From CAYMUR01 sp964393615 (GTDB lineage: Bacteria; Planctomycetota; Planctomycetia; Pirellulales; Pirellulaceae), in contig CAYMUR010000012.1 in the NCBI GenBank assembly GCA_964393615.1, positions 21,544 through 85,543 of the forward strand: DNA of 64,000 nucleotides, read 5' to 3'. Under the pieces are notes generated by a model. It worked only from the letters and a program-made list of their open reading frames with translations. It had not been told where the DNA came from and did not search any database. Below are positions 1 to 10,179 of the stretch, in pieces (the first letter of the stretch is position 1; each line of letters opens with the position of its first letter). The position numbers were made by a program, and so were the translations under genes.

Positions 1-1116
1 GATGGAATTGAAGTCGATTTTGCTCGTGGACCTGTCCTCGTTTCTCCAGGGCACCAGTGGACACAAAGAGACCATATCACCTCGTTCCTGCGCATGGTCC
101 GACGAGAGACGCTAAAGGCAGAGACACGACGCGGTCAATCAGTATTACTGGCTGCACGCATCCCGGATACTCTCAGCGGGTGTCACTTCGATGGCCTGGA
201 CATACGAACATGGATCCAGGAAAACCTTGTCGATATCCTAGTATTGGGGGTTCGTTCCTACGAACTCGATTTCACTAAATTCCAAGCGCTCGTGGACGAC
301 AAACCTATTAAGCTCTATGGCACGCTTGACGACCATCACTGCACCGATGGCTATTGCTGGCCACCCATTGAAGTGTGGCGAGGTGTGGTAGCCAACTGGT
401 GGGCCCAGGGAATGACAAGCTTACAGACGTTTAATTGGGGTGTCGCGTCCCCCGAAATTGCCGCCAGGTACAACCTTCGCTTCTTTGGTGCCTACCACGA
501 GGGTGGGCCCCGAATCCCTGTCTATCAACAAGCCTATCACGAACTGGGAGACCCTGACGCACTAATTTTTCTCGACAAACACTTCGTCGTACAACGGCGA
601 GGCAGCGGTGGTTCGGGTGGTGCTGCCGTCGAAAACTGGACGACTCCCCGGGTTACCTATCAGAACACGAACATGCTCAGCCAATTACCAGCAACGTTGG
701 ACAGTGCAGGCAAATCCGACGTGCTGATTCGGATGTACGTGGCTGACGATCTGGCCAAGTACGCTTCACGCATTGACTCACTCAGCCTTCGAGTCTTGCT
801 ATCTGATCCAGCAACAAAAGGAGTACCGGACGATCAAAAGGTTAGGCCTGCACCGATCAACCCTTTCTGGAACCAAGTGAAAGCGTTCACTTCACCTCCT
901 CGGAAAGACCTTGTCCATCGTTTGCAATTACGAGTCAACAATATCTTGCTACCAACCAGCACTACGGACCACGGCTGGTTTGTTTTCCAGGCCCATCCCC
1001 ATCAGTTTTCCCCTAGTGAAAACCTGGTCGGGCTGTTGATAACTGGCCGTGAACTACAAACAGCTCCCATCACGGTCGAAAAAATCGAGTTACATGTGGA
1101 TTACGGTGACCCGTAG
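1..1116 (+). CDS. Glycoside-hydrolase-like secreted protein, 5' end cut by window edge
   Basis: The reading frame is open from base 1 and stops at 1116, so the N-terminal part lies outside the window. The protein aligns along its whole visible length with the 576-aa protein encoded at 58946-60676, beginning near residue 200 of that protein at a shared DG(I/L)E(V/M)DFARGP motif. Other shared blocks include LLAAR(I/L)P, FVVQRR, PPIEV and a C-terminal region with the pattern LR(V/I)NN(I/V)LL. The acidic DGxExDFARG motif looks like a TIM-barrel strand end carrying a catalytic acid, as in glycoside hydrolases, but I cannot assign a CAZy family or substrate. About 200 residues, including any signal peptide, are missing from view. 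It precedes a GH51 enzyme by about 370 bases, which fits a polysaccharide-use context. Confidence 0.7.
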   Translation, partial: DGIEVDFARGPVLVSPGHQWTQRDHITSFLRMVRRETLKAETRRGQSVLLAARIPDTLSGCHFDGLDIRTWIQENLVDILVLGVRSYELDFTKFQALVDDKPIKLYGTLDDHHCTDGYCWPPIEVWRGVVANWWAQGMTSLQTFNWGVASPEIAARYNLRFFGAYHEGGPRIPVYQQAYHELGDPDALIFLDKHFVVQRRGSGGSGGAAVENWTTPRVTYQNTNMLSQLPATLDSAGKSDVLIRMYVADDLAKYASRIDSLSLRVLLSDPATKGVPDDQKVRPAPINPFWNQVKAFTSPPRKDLVHRLQLRVNNILLPTSTTDHGWFVFQAHPHQFSPSENLVGLLITGRELQTAPITVEKIELHVDYGDP

Positions 1117-1482
1117 TATTTTTTCCTTGCTTGACGACACAAAAGATGGTTCCGTATTAATGACTGCTGCTGCCTGCATCTTTTGAAAACGAACACGCTG
1201 GACGGATAACTTCGATCTTGTTGCGACGTTCATCGAAAAAATCAACGCCCCCGGAAACTGCCACTGGGGTAACTCAGGTTTAAAGACGACTCTGCAAACT
1301 TTATGTTATGCTACGAGTAGCAGGAACCGTTCCATTTATCCTGGTTCGTACCACACCGCAGCCAACGGGTTCCAATGGTCTGTACCGGTGACGGAGCCGG
1401 CTCCACCAAAGAATCTTATTGGCGACAATCACCGTTTCTTTCTATTTTGACACCCCAAGAAAAGAATACAGCTGGGAACATA

Positions 1483-3537
1483 ATGATGGTTAACCGGCAA
1501 TATAAATTTTCACCCTGGCTGGCAATGGCAACCTTGCTGCTGGTCATTGGCGATGGCTACGTCCTACGAGGCGCCAATCCCACCTTGGAACGAATGACGA
1601 TCGACGTGAAGCCAACAGGCCCCGTCATTGCCCCGGAATTATTCAGCGTCAACCTGGAACATACACGGTATGCCATGTGGAAAGGACTCTGTGCCGAACT
1701 CCTGGCGAACCGCAAGTTTGCAGGGGGAAATGTAGCCGACGACTGGAAAGGTACCACTTGGCGCCGCGGCATACCTGGCCCGGACGGTGTTGTTGCACGT
1801 TGGCATGCGGTAGGTGACTCGGCGACACATTTTTCTCCTGATCTCAATGAGTTTTTTGCCGGAAAACAGTCACAGCGTATTCAGATTGCCAATTCCGGAT
1901 CCAAAGGCGGTATCGGGCAGGACAAGATTCCCCTCCAGGCCAACACAACTTACACGGCTCGTTTTCAGGTCAAAGCGCAGAGCCCCCTGACAGTCACCGT
2001 CCAGTTGACAGACGCTACCGGCAGTCACACCTATGTGACCCGCAAACTGTACACGCAGCAGCATGGATGGCAAGAATGGTCCTTTACCTTTACCGCCCCC
2101 GTAACGGATCTAAAAAGCCGGTTGGAAATTGGTTTTCAGGGCCCCGGAACGCTTTGGCTCGGTTCTGCATCGCTGCTGCCAGTCGATCATTTCCACGGAA
2201 TGCGACATGATGTTATTGAGTGCCTGAAGCAAATTGCCCCGCCAATGGTCCGGTGGCCAGGAGGAAATTTCACACGCACCTACCGGTGGAAAGAGGGATT
2301 ACTTGAGATTGATCGACGGCCACCGATCCAATCCGCCTGGGGGGCCGTACTCGCCTTGACCGATCACTACGATTTTCACGAAGTCGGCATTGACGAGTAC
2401 ATGGCACTCTGCCGCGAACTCGATTGTGAACCTTGTATTACCCTTTGGATGGGACCAGGGGGCGTTCAAGAAGCAGCTGACTGGGTAGAGTATTGCAACG
2501 GAAACGCAAACACCAAGTGGGGAGCAATTCGCGCTCAGCGGGGCCAACACGATCCCTACCGGGTGAAGTATTGGATGATCGGCAACGAAATCTATGGAGA
2601 ATGGATGTCGCGCACGCCCTTTCAAGCGTCCGATTATGCCGCCGCAGTTCGCGAATATTCGGCGGCCATCAAAGCCGTGGATTCGACACTCATCGTGATT
2701 GCCGTCGGCTTGGACGTCCCCTGGAATCAGACCGTGATCAGCGATGCTGGCGATTCATTCGACATACTTGGCCTGCCTCACTATTCTCCTATCACAAAGG
2801 CCTTGACTGGCACAGACGGGGCCTCAGAGTTCACGCGACAGGCCCTCCAGGCCCGTCAATCTATTCTTCCATGGCTTGAAGGCGAACGACAAGGCATGGA
2901 TGAGCTGGGAACCGTCGGTCAACGTATCCAGCTGATGCTGGCCGAGTGGAACATCAAACATGATTGGTTCAATTATCCCTTCGTCAATCAGTGGCACGTC
3001 AGTCCCATCGACGCGGCCTTTGCCGCGTCACAGCTCAACATGCTCTGTCGTTCCGCCAATTCTCTAAACATGAAATTGGCGGCAATGTTCCAGCCAGTCA
3101 ACGAAGGCGCCATTGCCGTGAAACCGTTCTCAGCAGAATTAACCGCCATGGGACAGGTCTTGGCGCTTTATCGTGCACACCGTGGAGGACGTTTACTGGA
3201 AATCGACTCGTCCCATGACAACCAACAGGACAAAACCCCAGGAAGTTCCGACCCTACCTCGACCATTGATGGCTGTTCGTCGATCTCCGCGAATGGCAAA
3301 CAATTGTTCGTCACCCTGGTGAATACAGCTGCCACCCCAGATCAACCAGTGGAAATCGTACTGCGAGGTGCGCAACCAGGTCGAGCCACGGCCAATATCC
3401 TCACCGTAGGTCAACTTCGGCCCGATGTGGCAATGGACGAAGTTACCAAAACGATTGCCGTTGACGACGGGCAAAAGTTAAATCTGTCCGTCCCTCGGTT
3501 TGGCATTGTTTTACTTCAGATTGATTTGCAGGACTGA
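1483..3537 (+). CDS. Secreted alpha-L-arabinofuranosidase, GH51-like
   Basis: Predicted 684-aa enzyme that would release terminal arabinofuranosyl residues from plant or algal polysaccharides. I start at the ATG pair at 1483/1486 because it is directly followed by a positive stretch and a hydrophobic segment (WLAMATLLLVIG) typical of a signal peptide; the frame is open further upstream without such features. Residues about 55-75 contain the EHTRYAMWKGLCAELLANRK block found near the start of GH51 enzymes. Residues about 130-225 resemble a carbohydrate-binding module of the CBM4/9 type. The clan GH-A acid/base is the Glu of GNE near residue 369 and the nucleophile is the Glu of LAEWN near residue 488. 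A C-terminal beta domain follows. Family assignment rests on these motifs; the exact substrate is inferred. Confidence 0.85.
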   Translation: MMVNRQYKFSPWLAMATLLLVIGDGYVLRGANPTLERMTIDVKPTGPVIAPELFSVNLEHTRYAMWKGLCAELLANRKFAGGNVADDWKGTTWRRGIPGPDGVVARWHAVGDSATHFSPDLNEFFAGKQSQRIQIANSGSKGGIGQDKIPLQANTTYTARFQVKAQSPLTVTVQLTDATGSHTYVTRKLYTQQHGWQEWSFTFTAPVTDLKSRLEIGFQGPGTLWLGSASLLPVDHFHGMRHDVIECLKQIAPPMVRWPGGNFTRTYRWKEGLLEIDRRPPIQSAWGAVLALTDHYDFHEVGIDEYMALCRELDCEPCITLWMGPGGVQEAADWVEYCNGNANTKWGAIRAQRGQHDPYRVKYWMIGNEIYGEWMSRTPFQASDYAAAVREYSAAIKAVDSTLIVIAVGLDVPWNQTVISDAGDSFDILGLPHYSPITKALTGTDGASEFTRQALQARQSILPWLEGERQGMDELGTVGQRIQLMLAEWNIKHDWFNYPFVNQWHVSPIDAAFAASQLNMLCRSANSLNMKLAAMFQPVNEGAIAVKPFSAELTAMGQVLALYRAHRGGRLLEIDSSHDNQQDKTPGSSDPTSTIDGCSSISANGKQLFVTLVNTAATPDQPVEIVLRGAQPGRATANILTVGQLRPDVAMDEVTKTIAVDDGQKLNLSVPRFGIVLLQIDLQD

Positions 3538-3794
3538 TTTTCGACTACAGGTGGCGAGAAAGATCAACGACATACCTGCCCTACTGCATCGTGGGTTCCA
3601 GCGGTCGAACAAACGCTATGGGTCCAGCAGCAGGATGGTCCACCGAACCTCGCTACTGCTTTTCGACAGGTCAACGAGTGCCACGAAAACCTTTTGCCCG
3701 CGGAAACTCCGAGCTTGGGCTCCCCAAGCCAACCGATTCTTACATGCCACTTGCAGGGTATTTGCAGAATTCACACCGATGTCGATCACTCATC
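3538..3794. other. Intergenic region, nothing recognised
   Basis: About 260 bases between the arabinofuranosidase and a convergent small gene. No convincing terminator hairpin, RNA gene or coding frame is visible. Confidence 0.4.
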
Positions 3795-4112
3795 CTAGCT
3801 TACCAAGTGCTTTGTAGCACTTCGTCTGCGGCGGCGAGTACTACGTGGAGTTGTTGCCGCACTCCATTCCTTGGTCAACGACTCGAACACATCGGGCGCT
3901 TCATATCGGACAATATCCTTCCCTTCCGGCATTGGACCTACCAGGCCTCGAAACACTGGCAAACCACGTAGTGAAAGGTCAGTACTGCAGTCATCGACAC
4001 CGATCTGCCGGTGTAATTTCTGCAGTGATTGCTCGTCCGAATAATCCTTGATACGAAGTTCTCCATTTTCCAGCCGGGTTACTACACGAAATGATTTTTT
4101 GGGGGAAGCCAT
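3795..4112 (-). CDS. Hypothetical 105-aa protein
   Basis: I do not recognise this protein. The frame starts at an ATG (4112) preceded by GGAG at 4119-4122 with a 6-base spacing, a good ribosome binding site, which is the main reason to believe it is real. The N-terminal two thirds has mixed charged and hydrophobic residues compatible with a small alpha/beta fold. The C terminus is a basic tail with runs of Arg. There is no signal peptide or membrane segment. It stands alone between the GH51 gene and a long empty stretch, so context gives no functional hint. Confidence 0.5.
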   Translation of the reverse strand: MASPKKSFRVVTRLENGELRIKDYSDEQSLQKLHRQIGVDDCSTDLSLRGLPVFRGLVGPMPEGKDIVRYEAPDVFESLTKEWSAATTPRSTRRRRRSATKHLVS

Positions 4113-4990
4113 GCTCTGCTCCGATTTTTGCGGTGCTCATTAATGACCTCCTGTCGAAATCGTTCCACGATCTTCCTTTATAACCCGCCGATCCATTCAG
4201 CGACCAAACCTTGCTAACTCAGTTCTAGCGACGGCTCTGAGGTAAGTAATCGGCAGACCAGTCCACAAAGCGCAGAGATTTTTCGATAACAAGCAAACGG
4301 AGAGTATGCGCAAGAACCCCGATATTACGTGCCATACAACGACGTGGCACGTCCTACCGGACCGGTCTACCAAAGAATCCGGGTCCTACCGGTTACATCT
4401 ACCGTACCTGTAGGATCGTACAGGCTGGCGCGACCGCATCACGACCTCGGAATTTGCGGAAAATGAAGTATACTCGTTTTTCAGCCAATTTGCATTTTGA
4501 AAGAGGGTTTTTCTCCAGGTTGGAGCCGGACGTGGCGTTTCAGCCACTCACAAACGAGCTCCCCCTGGTCTCGTTCCATGGCCAGCCTGTAACCGTTAAG
4601 ACCCGCAGGGCCATGTGCTGTTGGACCCAATCAGCCATTCCGACATCACCTTTTTCTAGGCCGCTTGGACCAAATCCAGTCGTTGCCTGCGGCATTGAGA
4701 GGCCCGCTGGAGGCAACATGGTATTACCATCAGAGCTCCAACGGTGGGCAGCCAAAACCCGGGGTTCAGCTTATATAGGGTTTTAGAACGGATTCAACTC
4801 ACTACAATATTGCTTTTTACTCAAATTTATTCTCTCCGCCCGCAAAACCAGTTCGCATCCAATTTTTTGTACCGTTGACCTCACCGGGTTGCTGTGCCAA
4901 GCAACCTGGAGTTGGTACTCAACGCCACCCGTAATTAACACCACAAGCTGAATCCTGAGCAGCGATACCCAACAAAGACAAGGAACGAAT
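4113..4990. other. Long intergenic stretch (~880 bases)
   Basis: No supported gene. Short open frames exist on both strands around 4450-4790 but lack ribosome binding sites and family resemblance. The motif TCCTACCGG occurs twice within 4340-4400. No tRNA or riboswitch was recognised. It presumably carries the promoter of the dehydrogenase gene starting at 4991. Confidence 0.35.
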
Positions 4991-6058
4991 ATGTCAATCA
5001 ACGCTTCCACAACAACTGTTTCCCCAGAAAAACTCCATGCGTTTTGTATGACGGTGATGAAAAAATCGGGCGTATCTGAGAGTCATGCCCGGACGACAGC
5101 AGACGTACTGGTTATGACAGACACGTGGGGTGTTTTTACGCATGGCAGCAAGTTACTGCACGGTTATGAACGTCGTCTGCGAGCCGGCGGATTACGGACA
5201 GATGTAGAGCCAAAGATTGTCCACTCCAATGCCGCCAGTGCGGTGGTTGACGGCCAATCCGTGTTAGGCCAGGTGACTTCGACATTTGCCATGCAACAGG
5301 CCATTTCCATGGCGAAGGAATCTGGCGTTGGCTTTGTCGCCGTACACAACAGCTGCCACTTCGGTGCTGCCGGATATTACGCGTCACTCGCAGCTGCTGA
5401 AAACATGGTCGGCATGTCCATGGCGAATGACGTACCCATTGTGGCCGCCCCAGGTTCTCGGACTGCAGTCCTTGGAAGCAATCCGATTGCATATGCCGTT
5501 CCAGCTCGTAATGGTCAGGCCATCATGCTGGATGTGGCGACCAGCATTGTTGCTGCTGGGAAGATTTTCGCCGCAGTACAATCAGGAAAATCGATTCCAC
5601 CAGGCTGGCTCATCGGAGCTGACGGATTGCCCACTACGGACGGGACAAAATTCCCACAAGAAGGAGCACTTCAACCGATGAGCGGCCACAAAGGGTACGG
5701 CATCGCTTTGCTCGTCGAATCCCTGGCTGGCCTATTGACCGGTGCTGCTGTCACGCACACTATCGGTAGCTGGCTATTCGATGATCCGGCAGTTCCGACT
5801 AACCATGGTGGCGCATTTCTCGCGATCAGTGTCGAATCTTTGATGCCGCTCGAACAATTCCATACACGAGTGGAACAACTGGTTCATGAAATCCATGACA
5901 CCCCCAAAGCAGAAGGATCGGACCGGATCTACATGCCAGGAGAAATGGAATGGGAAAAACGTGAGCATGCGCTGACCCATGGTATTTCCCTGCCAGAAGA
6001 TGTCGTCGAAAAATTACGCGAGTTGGCGGAGACAGTCGGTATTGATCCACTGATTTGA
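4991..6058 (+). CDS. Ldh-family NAD(P)-dependent oxidoreductase (malate/L-lactate dehydrogenase type)
   Basis: The 355-aa protein belongs to the Ldh_2 (YlbC/ComC/AllD) family, which oxidises 2-hydroxyacids such as malate, lactate, ureidoglycolate or sulfolactate with NAD(P). Family marks visible are the early THGS motif (substrate/catalytic region), HNSCHFGAAGYYA (catalytic His), and the GHKGYGIALLVE motif with the conserved Lys near two thirds of the chain. Length is normal for the family. It lies 134 bases upstream of an iron alcohol dehydrogenase in the same direction, and the two may form a short catabolic operon. The substrate cannot be read from sequence. A second family member sits at 37981-39042. 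Confidence 0.85.
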   Translation: MSINASTTTVSPEKLHAFCMTVMKKSGVSESHARTTADVLVMTDTWGVFTHGSKLLHGYERRLRAGGLRTDVEPKIVHSNAASAVVDGQSVLGQVTSTFAMQQAISMAKESGVGFVAVHNSCHFGAAGYYASLAAAENMVGMSMANDVPIVAAPGSRTAVLGSNPIAYAVPARNGQAIMLDVATSIVAAGKIFAAVQSGKSIPPGWLIGADGLPTTDGTKFPQEGALQPMSGHKGYGIALLVESLAGLLTGAAVTHTIGSWLFDDPAVPTNHGGAFLAISVESLMPLEQFHTRVEQLVHEIHDTPKAEGSDRIYMPGEMEWEKREHALTHGISLPEDVVEKLRELAETVGIDPLI

Positions 6059-6192
6059 CAACCTGAAACACTTTCCCAGACCGGGTAGAAACTGCATTCA
6101 GTCTACAGGTTGAAGACAACCCACGTCGCACCGAAATTCGCTGAGAAACCCTCTATCCACCTAACTGTCCAACTAAAAACTGTCCAGTCGCC

Positions 6193-7314
6193 ATGAAACT
6201 ACCTACCATCTCTTACTTGACAGACATCCATTTGGGCGCGGGAGTGGTACAGAACCTTGCCGAATTCCTGCAGGCTTCTGGAATACATCGCCCTCTCGTC
6301 GTGACGGATACCGTGTTGCTTGAACTGGGGATGGTAGAACGCCTGGGAATTCCATCTCCCGTAGTATTTTCCGATGTACGTACCAACCCGCATGAGGCGG
6401 ATGTGCTGGCTGGTCTGGCAGTTTATCGCGGTGAACGTTGTGACGGAATTGTTGCCTTGGGGGGAGGCTCTCCGATCGACTGTGCAAAGTGTGTCTCGTT
6501 ATTAGCAACCCATTCAGGGTCCTTGGAAGAGTACGCCTTAATCCGAAATGGCGTCACGCGGATCACGGCGAACAAACCACCCGTGATCGCGGTTCCAACA
6601 ACTGCCGGTACTGGTAGTGAAGTGGGAAGGGCAGCATTGGTCACCACTGCCAGCGGCCGTAAACTTGGATTCATCAGTCCACATATGATTCCAACGTCCG
6701 CCTGGTGCGATCCGGAACTGACACTCGACCTACCAGCAACCCTGACGGCGGCAACAGGCATGGACGCCATCTCGCATTGTGTAGAAACGTTTTGCAGCCC
6801 TAAATACAATCCTGTGGCCGATGCCATCGCCTTGGATGGCCTGGCACGTGCCTGGACCAACTTGCCCCAGGCAGTTCACCAGCCACGACAAATTGAATTC
6901 CGCCATGAAATGATGGTCGCAGCCTTTCAGGGAGCCCTCGCCTTTCAAAAAGGACTGGGCCTAATCCACAGCCTAAGCCACCCTTTGGGAGCCTTGGACA
7001 AGCAATTGCATCACGGAACTCTGAATGCCGTCTTTCTACCCCATGTCATACGGCACAATCACTCGTTTTGCAGTGACCGCATTCAGCAAATGGGCAAGGC
7101 GATCGGGACAGGTAGAACGAGCGAGGATGTGGCAAACGCTTTCAGTCACCTAAATCACCAGTTAAACCTACCGGCTACATTGAGTGACATGGGGGTGACC
7201 AAAGACGATCTGAAGGGTATCGCCGAGGCTGCAGTCGAGGACCATTCTTCTCCCACAAATCCTGGCCCGGTGACCCTCGAAGTCTGTCAGGAGTTACTGG
7301 CGGCGGCACTTTGA
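6193..7314 (+). CDS. Iron-containing alcohol dehydrogenase (group III)
   Basis: 373-aa cytoplasmic NAD(P)-dependent dehydrogenase. The nucleotide-binding GGGSPIDCAK motif is at about residues 90-99, and the conserved PTTAGTGSE motif is near 135-143. Metal ligands are Asp191 and His195 in GMDAISH, His259 in the GLIHSLSHPLG block, and a His at 273 or 274 in HHGTLNAV. Length is typical. The Ldh-type gene upstream in the same orientation suggests a shared role in oxidising small alcohols or hydroxyacids. The family also includes methanol, 1,2-propanediol and maleylacetate reductases, so the substrate is open. No C1-specific signature was identified despite the nearby methylamine genes. Confidence 0.85.
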   Translation: MKLPTISYLTDIHLGAGVVQNLAEFLQASGIHRPLVVTDTVLLELGMVERLGIPSPVVFSDVRTNPHEADVLAGLAVYRGERCDGIVALGGGSPIDCAKCVSLLATHSGSLEEYALIRNGVTRITANKPPVIAVPTTAGTGSEVGRAALVTTASGRKLGFISPHMIPTSAWCDPELTLDLPATLTAATGMDAISHCVETFCSPKYNPVADAIALDGLARAWTNLPQAVHQPRQIEFRHEMMVAAFQGALAFQKGLGLIHSLSHPLGALDKQLHHGTLNAVFLPHVIRHNHSFCSDRIQQMGKAIGTGRTSEDVANAFSHLNHQLNLPATLSDMGVTKDDLKGIAEAAVEDHSSPTNPGPVTLEVCQELLAAAL

Positions 7315-7415
7315 TTGGAAATGCACCGATCCACCACAACTGTTCGTATTCGGCAGCGTCCTGTGGATCAGCTTTCTGGCAAGCAACTGTTCAAGGCAAT
7401 CATTCGCAAAAGGTG

Positions 7416-9359
7416 TTAAACACCAAAGTTCGTATCCATTCCATTCCAGTATACGAAACCCTCGATGGCTTCGTACTCGGCAAGTCCCAATGAGTCGTAG
7501 AGTCGAGCCGTTTTCGCGTTTCGCGACTCTGCTCGTTGCCAAAATTCCCGCATATCAGGGCCGGGGAACAGTGCTCGATCTTTTTGCGATTCATGTTTGA
7601 AGATCGCATTACGTTTGCGCATCACTTCCTGAGGGCTCAAAGGGACAGCCATATCAATCTGGTAAGGTTCCCACTCCTGCCAGGCACCACGGTACAGTAA
7701 GACATCGCAGTCTTCATACCACGTCTCATGTTTCACTTTGCGACATGCTTGAAAAATTGCCGACAGACAAGTGCGGTGGGTCCCATGCGGATCGGTCAGG
7801 TCACCAGCAACATAAATTTGATGTGGCTGAAATCCCCTTAGCAAATCAAGAATCATATTCACATCTTCGGCAGACAGCGGTTTCTTCTTGACGCGCCCCG
7901 TTTCATAAAATGGCATGTCGAGAAAATGTAGATTCTCAGCCGGCACACCACAACAAACTGCAGCTGCACGAGCTTCACAGCGTCGAATCAGCGTCTTGAT
8001 CCTTTGCACTTCGTCACTATCCACTTGCCCTGCACGTTTATTCGCTAAAGAATCGCCAATCATTTTCCCTAACCGCTCCGTGTATTCACAATCGAGATCG
8101 AATTCACGGCTCAAATCGGTTACAAACTGGATATAGCGTTCTGCATCGTCATCAAAAACAGCAATATTACCGGACGTCTGGTAAGCCACCCTCACACTGT
8201 GTCCCTGGCCGACAAGTCGCGTTAACGTTCCCCCCATAGAAATAACGTCGTCATCAGGATGTGGCGAAAAGATCAGAATACGTTTGGGAAATATTGCGTC
8301 GTGTACCCTCGATCGATCCCCAGGCTGCTTGGCATGATCTGGCTTTCCTCCTGGCCAACCAGTAATCGTCCCTTGCAGATGCCGAAAAACGGTAATGTTG
8401 ATGTCATACGCCGATCCATGTTGGGTCAGCAGGTCTTGTAAACCTGTCTCGTTGTAATCCTGATCCGTGAGTTTCAGTATCGGTTTGTCCAATTTCCTGG
8501 CCAACCAAATGACTGCCCGTCGAACAAGCGTTTCATCCCAATCTACCAAATCCAACAGCCAAGGAGAGCGTGTTTGGGTCAAATCCGCTGCCGCCGATTG
8601 ATCAAGAAATACTTCCGCTTTTTTGTGTTCCTGCAGAAAACTAGCCGCGACCGAGGGAGTGACTTGACCTTCGACGGCCCGCGCGATAATTTGTGACTTG
8701 TGTTCTCCAAATGCCAGTAAAATGATCTTCTTCGCATTAAGAATCGTGCCGACTCCCATGGTCAGCGCCTGTCGTGGCACGTTCTCTTCGCCAAAAAAAT
8801 CACTGGATGCATCGGTGCGGGTAACACTATCGAGTGTGATGAGTCGAGTTCGGCTGTCTGCACCGGACCCAGGTTCATTAAACCCAATGTGGCCGGTCCG
8901 ACCAATTCCCAAAATTTGGATATCAATTCCCCCCGCATCAGCAATCTTATTTTCGTAGTCGCGGCAAAAATCTACTATTTCCGACCGTGCCAGAGTGCCG
9001 TCGGGAACGTGTATGTTTTCCGGTTTGATATCGACATGGTCAAATAAGTGTTCGCGCATGAACCGCACATAACTCTGCAGTTCAAAGGGTTGCATGGGAT
9101 AGTATTCATCCAGGTTAAAGGTAATCACGTTCGCCAGTGAAAGACCTTCATCATGATGTAAACGGGCTAATTCCGCATAGATTCCGAGCGGGGTCGAACC
9201 AGTCGCCAAACCTAACACACAATGCTCACCCGCTGCCTTTCTCGTTTGTGCCAATTCAGCAATTTGGTGAGCCACGGTCCGTGCTGCATTCTGTGCGTGC
9301 GGAAAAATCTGGCACGCAATACGTTGTCGATTGTCATTGTAAACGTCATTTTCCATCAT
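7416..9359 (-). CDS. nagB: Glucosamine-6-phosphate deaminase-like protein fused to a PIG-L/LmbE deacetylase domain
   Basis: A 647-aa two-domain protein. The N-terminal ~260 residues match NagB (glucosamine-6-phosphate to fructose-6-phosphate and ammonia), with GLATGSTPLGIY phosphate-binding and FNLDEYYP containing the conserved Asp. The C-terminal domain, from about residue 360, has the zinc-deacetylase motif SPHPDDD and a later DPHGTHRT motif of the GlcNAc-PI de-N-acetylase (LmbE) family. Such fusions are known in several phyla. In the loop GIGRTGHIGFNEP a Thr occupies the position of the catalytic Asp in the E. coli GVGNDGH loop. I start at the ATG pair 9359/9356; an in-frame TTG at 9380 is possible. 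It is convergent with the alcohol dehydrogenase. Confidence 0.85.
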   Translation of the reverse strand: MMENDVYNDNRQRIACQIFPHAQNAARTVAHQIAELAQTRKAAGEHCVLGLATGSTPLGIYAELARLHHDEGLSLANVITFNLDEYYPMQPFELQSYVRFMREHLFDHVDIKPENIHVPDGTLARSEIVDFCRDYENKIADAGGIDIQILGIGRTGHIGFNEPGSGADSRTRLITLDSVTRTDASSDFFGEENVPRQALTMGVGTILNAKKIILLAFGEHKSQIIARAVEGQVTPSVAASFLQEHKKAEVFLDQSAAADLTQTRSPWLLDLVDWDETLVRRAVIWLARKLDKPILKLTDQDYNETGLQDLLTQHGSAYDINITVFRHLQGTITGWPGGKPDHAKQPGDRSRVHDAIFPKRILIFSPHPDDDVISMGGTLTRLVGQGHSVRVAYQTSGNIAVFDDDAERYIQFVTDLSREFDLDCEYTERLGKMIGDSLANKRAGQVDSDEVQRIKTLIRRCEARAAAVCCGVPAENLHFLDMPFYETGRVKKKPLSAEDVNMILDLLRGFQPHQIYVAGDLTDPHGTHRTCLSAIFQACRKVKHETWYEDCDVLLYRGAWQEWEPYQIDMAVPLSPQEVMRKRNAIFKHESQKDRALFPGPDMREFWQRAESRNAKTARLYDSLGLAEYEAIEGFVYWNGMDTNFGV

Positions 9360-10179
9360 AAAACTGTCATTACCCTCCAAAAACCGTAAAGCAGACAGTA
9401 ACCGCGTATTTGCAGTAACGTAAGGTATGACTGTCTCGACGCGGACAGCACAGACTTACCTTGGCAAACATTTTTACCCGTACATCTGCCACTGATTGAA
9501 TGCAACTCCGTAGTGTTTCCACACATCCTGGTTTACAGACTAGCCTACTGTTCCCCTGAGCGGAAATACCCTGTGACCTCATCATAGCACTGGCAGTAAA
9601 TAGTGGCTACCGCGCAGCTTTTGCTAACTTGAGCCATCCTTGGGAAGCTCGTGAAACCGGTAACACACCAAATACGTCGGTTTTCATTACCTTGGTACCG
9701 ACTGTCTAGCTGTGCTACTTCATGACCTTTCTGTCATTGGCTGTGTCATTTGCGAACTCACCACCAACGCAGCCTATTTGGGCCCGACCTCGGTCTATCG
9801 GCGACTGGAAAACAGGCCACGCAGACTCACCAAAACTCAGGGCCGGCAAACATTCTACTTCGTACATGCCGGGAGCACTATGACAACAGGACCTCTGTGT
9901 AACACGTCAAGTAAGCTAAGGGGAAATAAGCAGGTAAAAACGAAACCTCCGTTAGGGTAAACCTGAAGGGCTCGGAACAGGAACTTCGCAGGAAATCGCT
10001 AAACAACGCCCCCAAACTGGATGAAATCGTCCCTGTGGGCCCTCGCGAAGCCACGCTCTGACTGTTAAAGTTTAAAGTTCGTTTCCAAGGTACGTTTCTA
10101 CGAACAAAAGTGGTAAATCTCTGGATTAACACACTAACATTGACTGCTGGTAAAGGGTTTCAGAACACCTTCTAACGCT
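9360..10179. other. Long intergenic region upstream of the methylamine cluster
   Basis: About 820 bases between two divergent genes. No regulator gene, tRNA or known riboswitch was recognised. It must hold the promoter of the mgs genes and that of the nagB fusion. Small open frames are present but have no support. Confidence 0.4.

Noticed and set aside
4454..4786. 110-codon plus-strand frame as a gene
   Set aside because: No ribosome binding site, no family resemblance, and an equally open opposite-strand frame.
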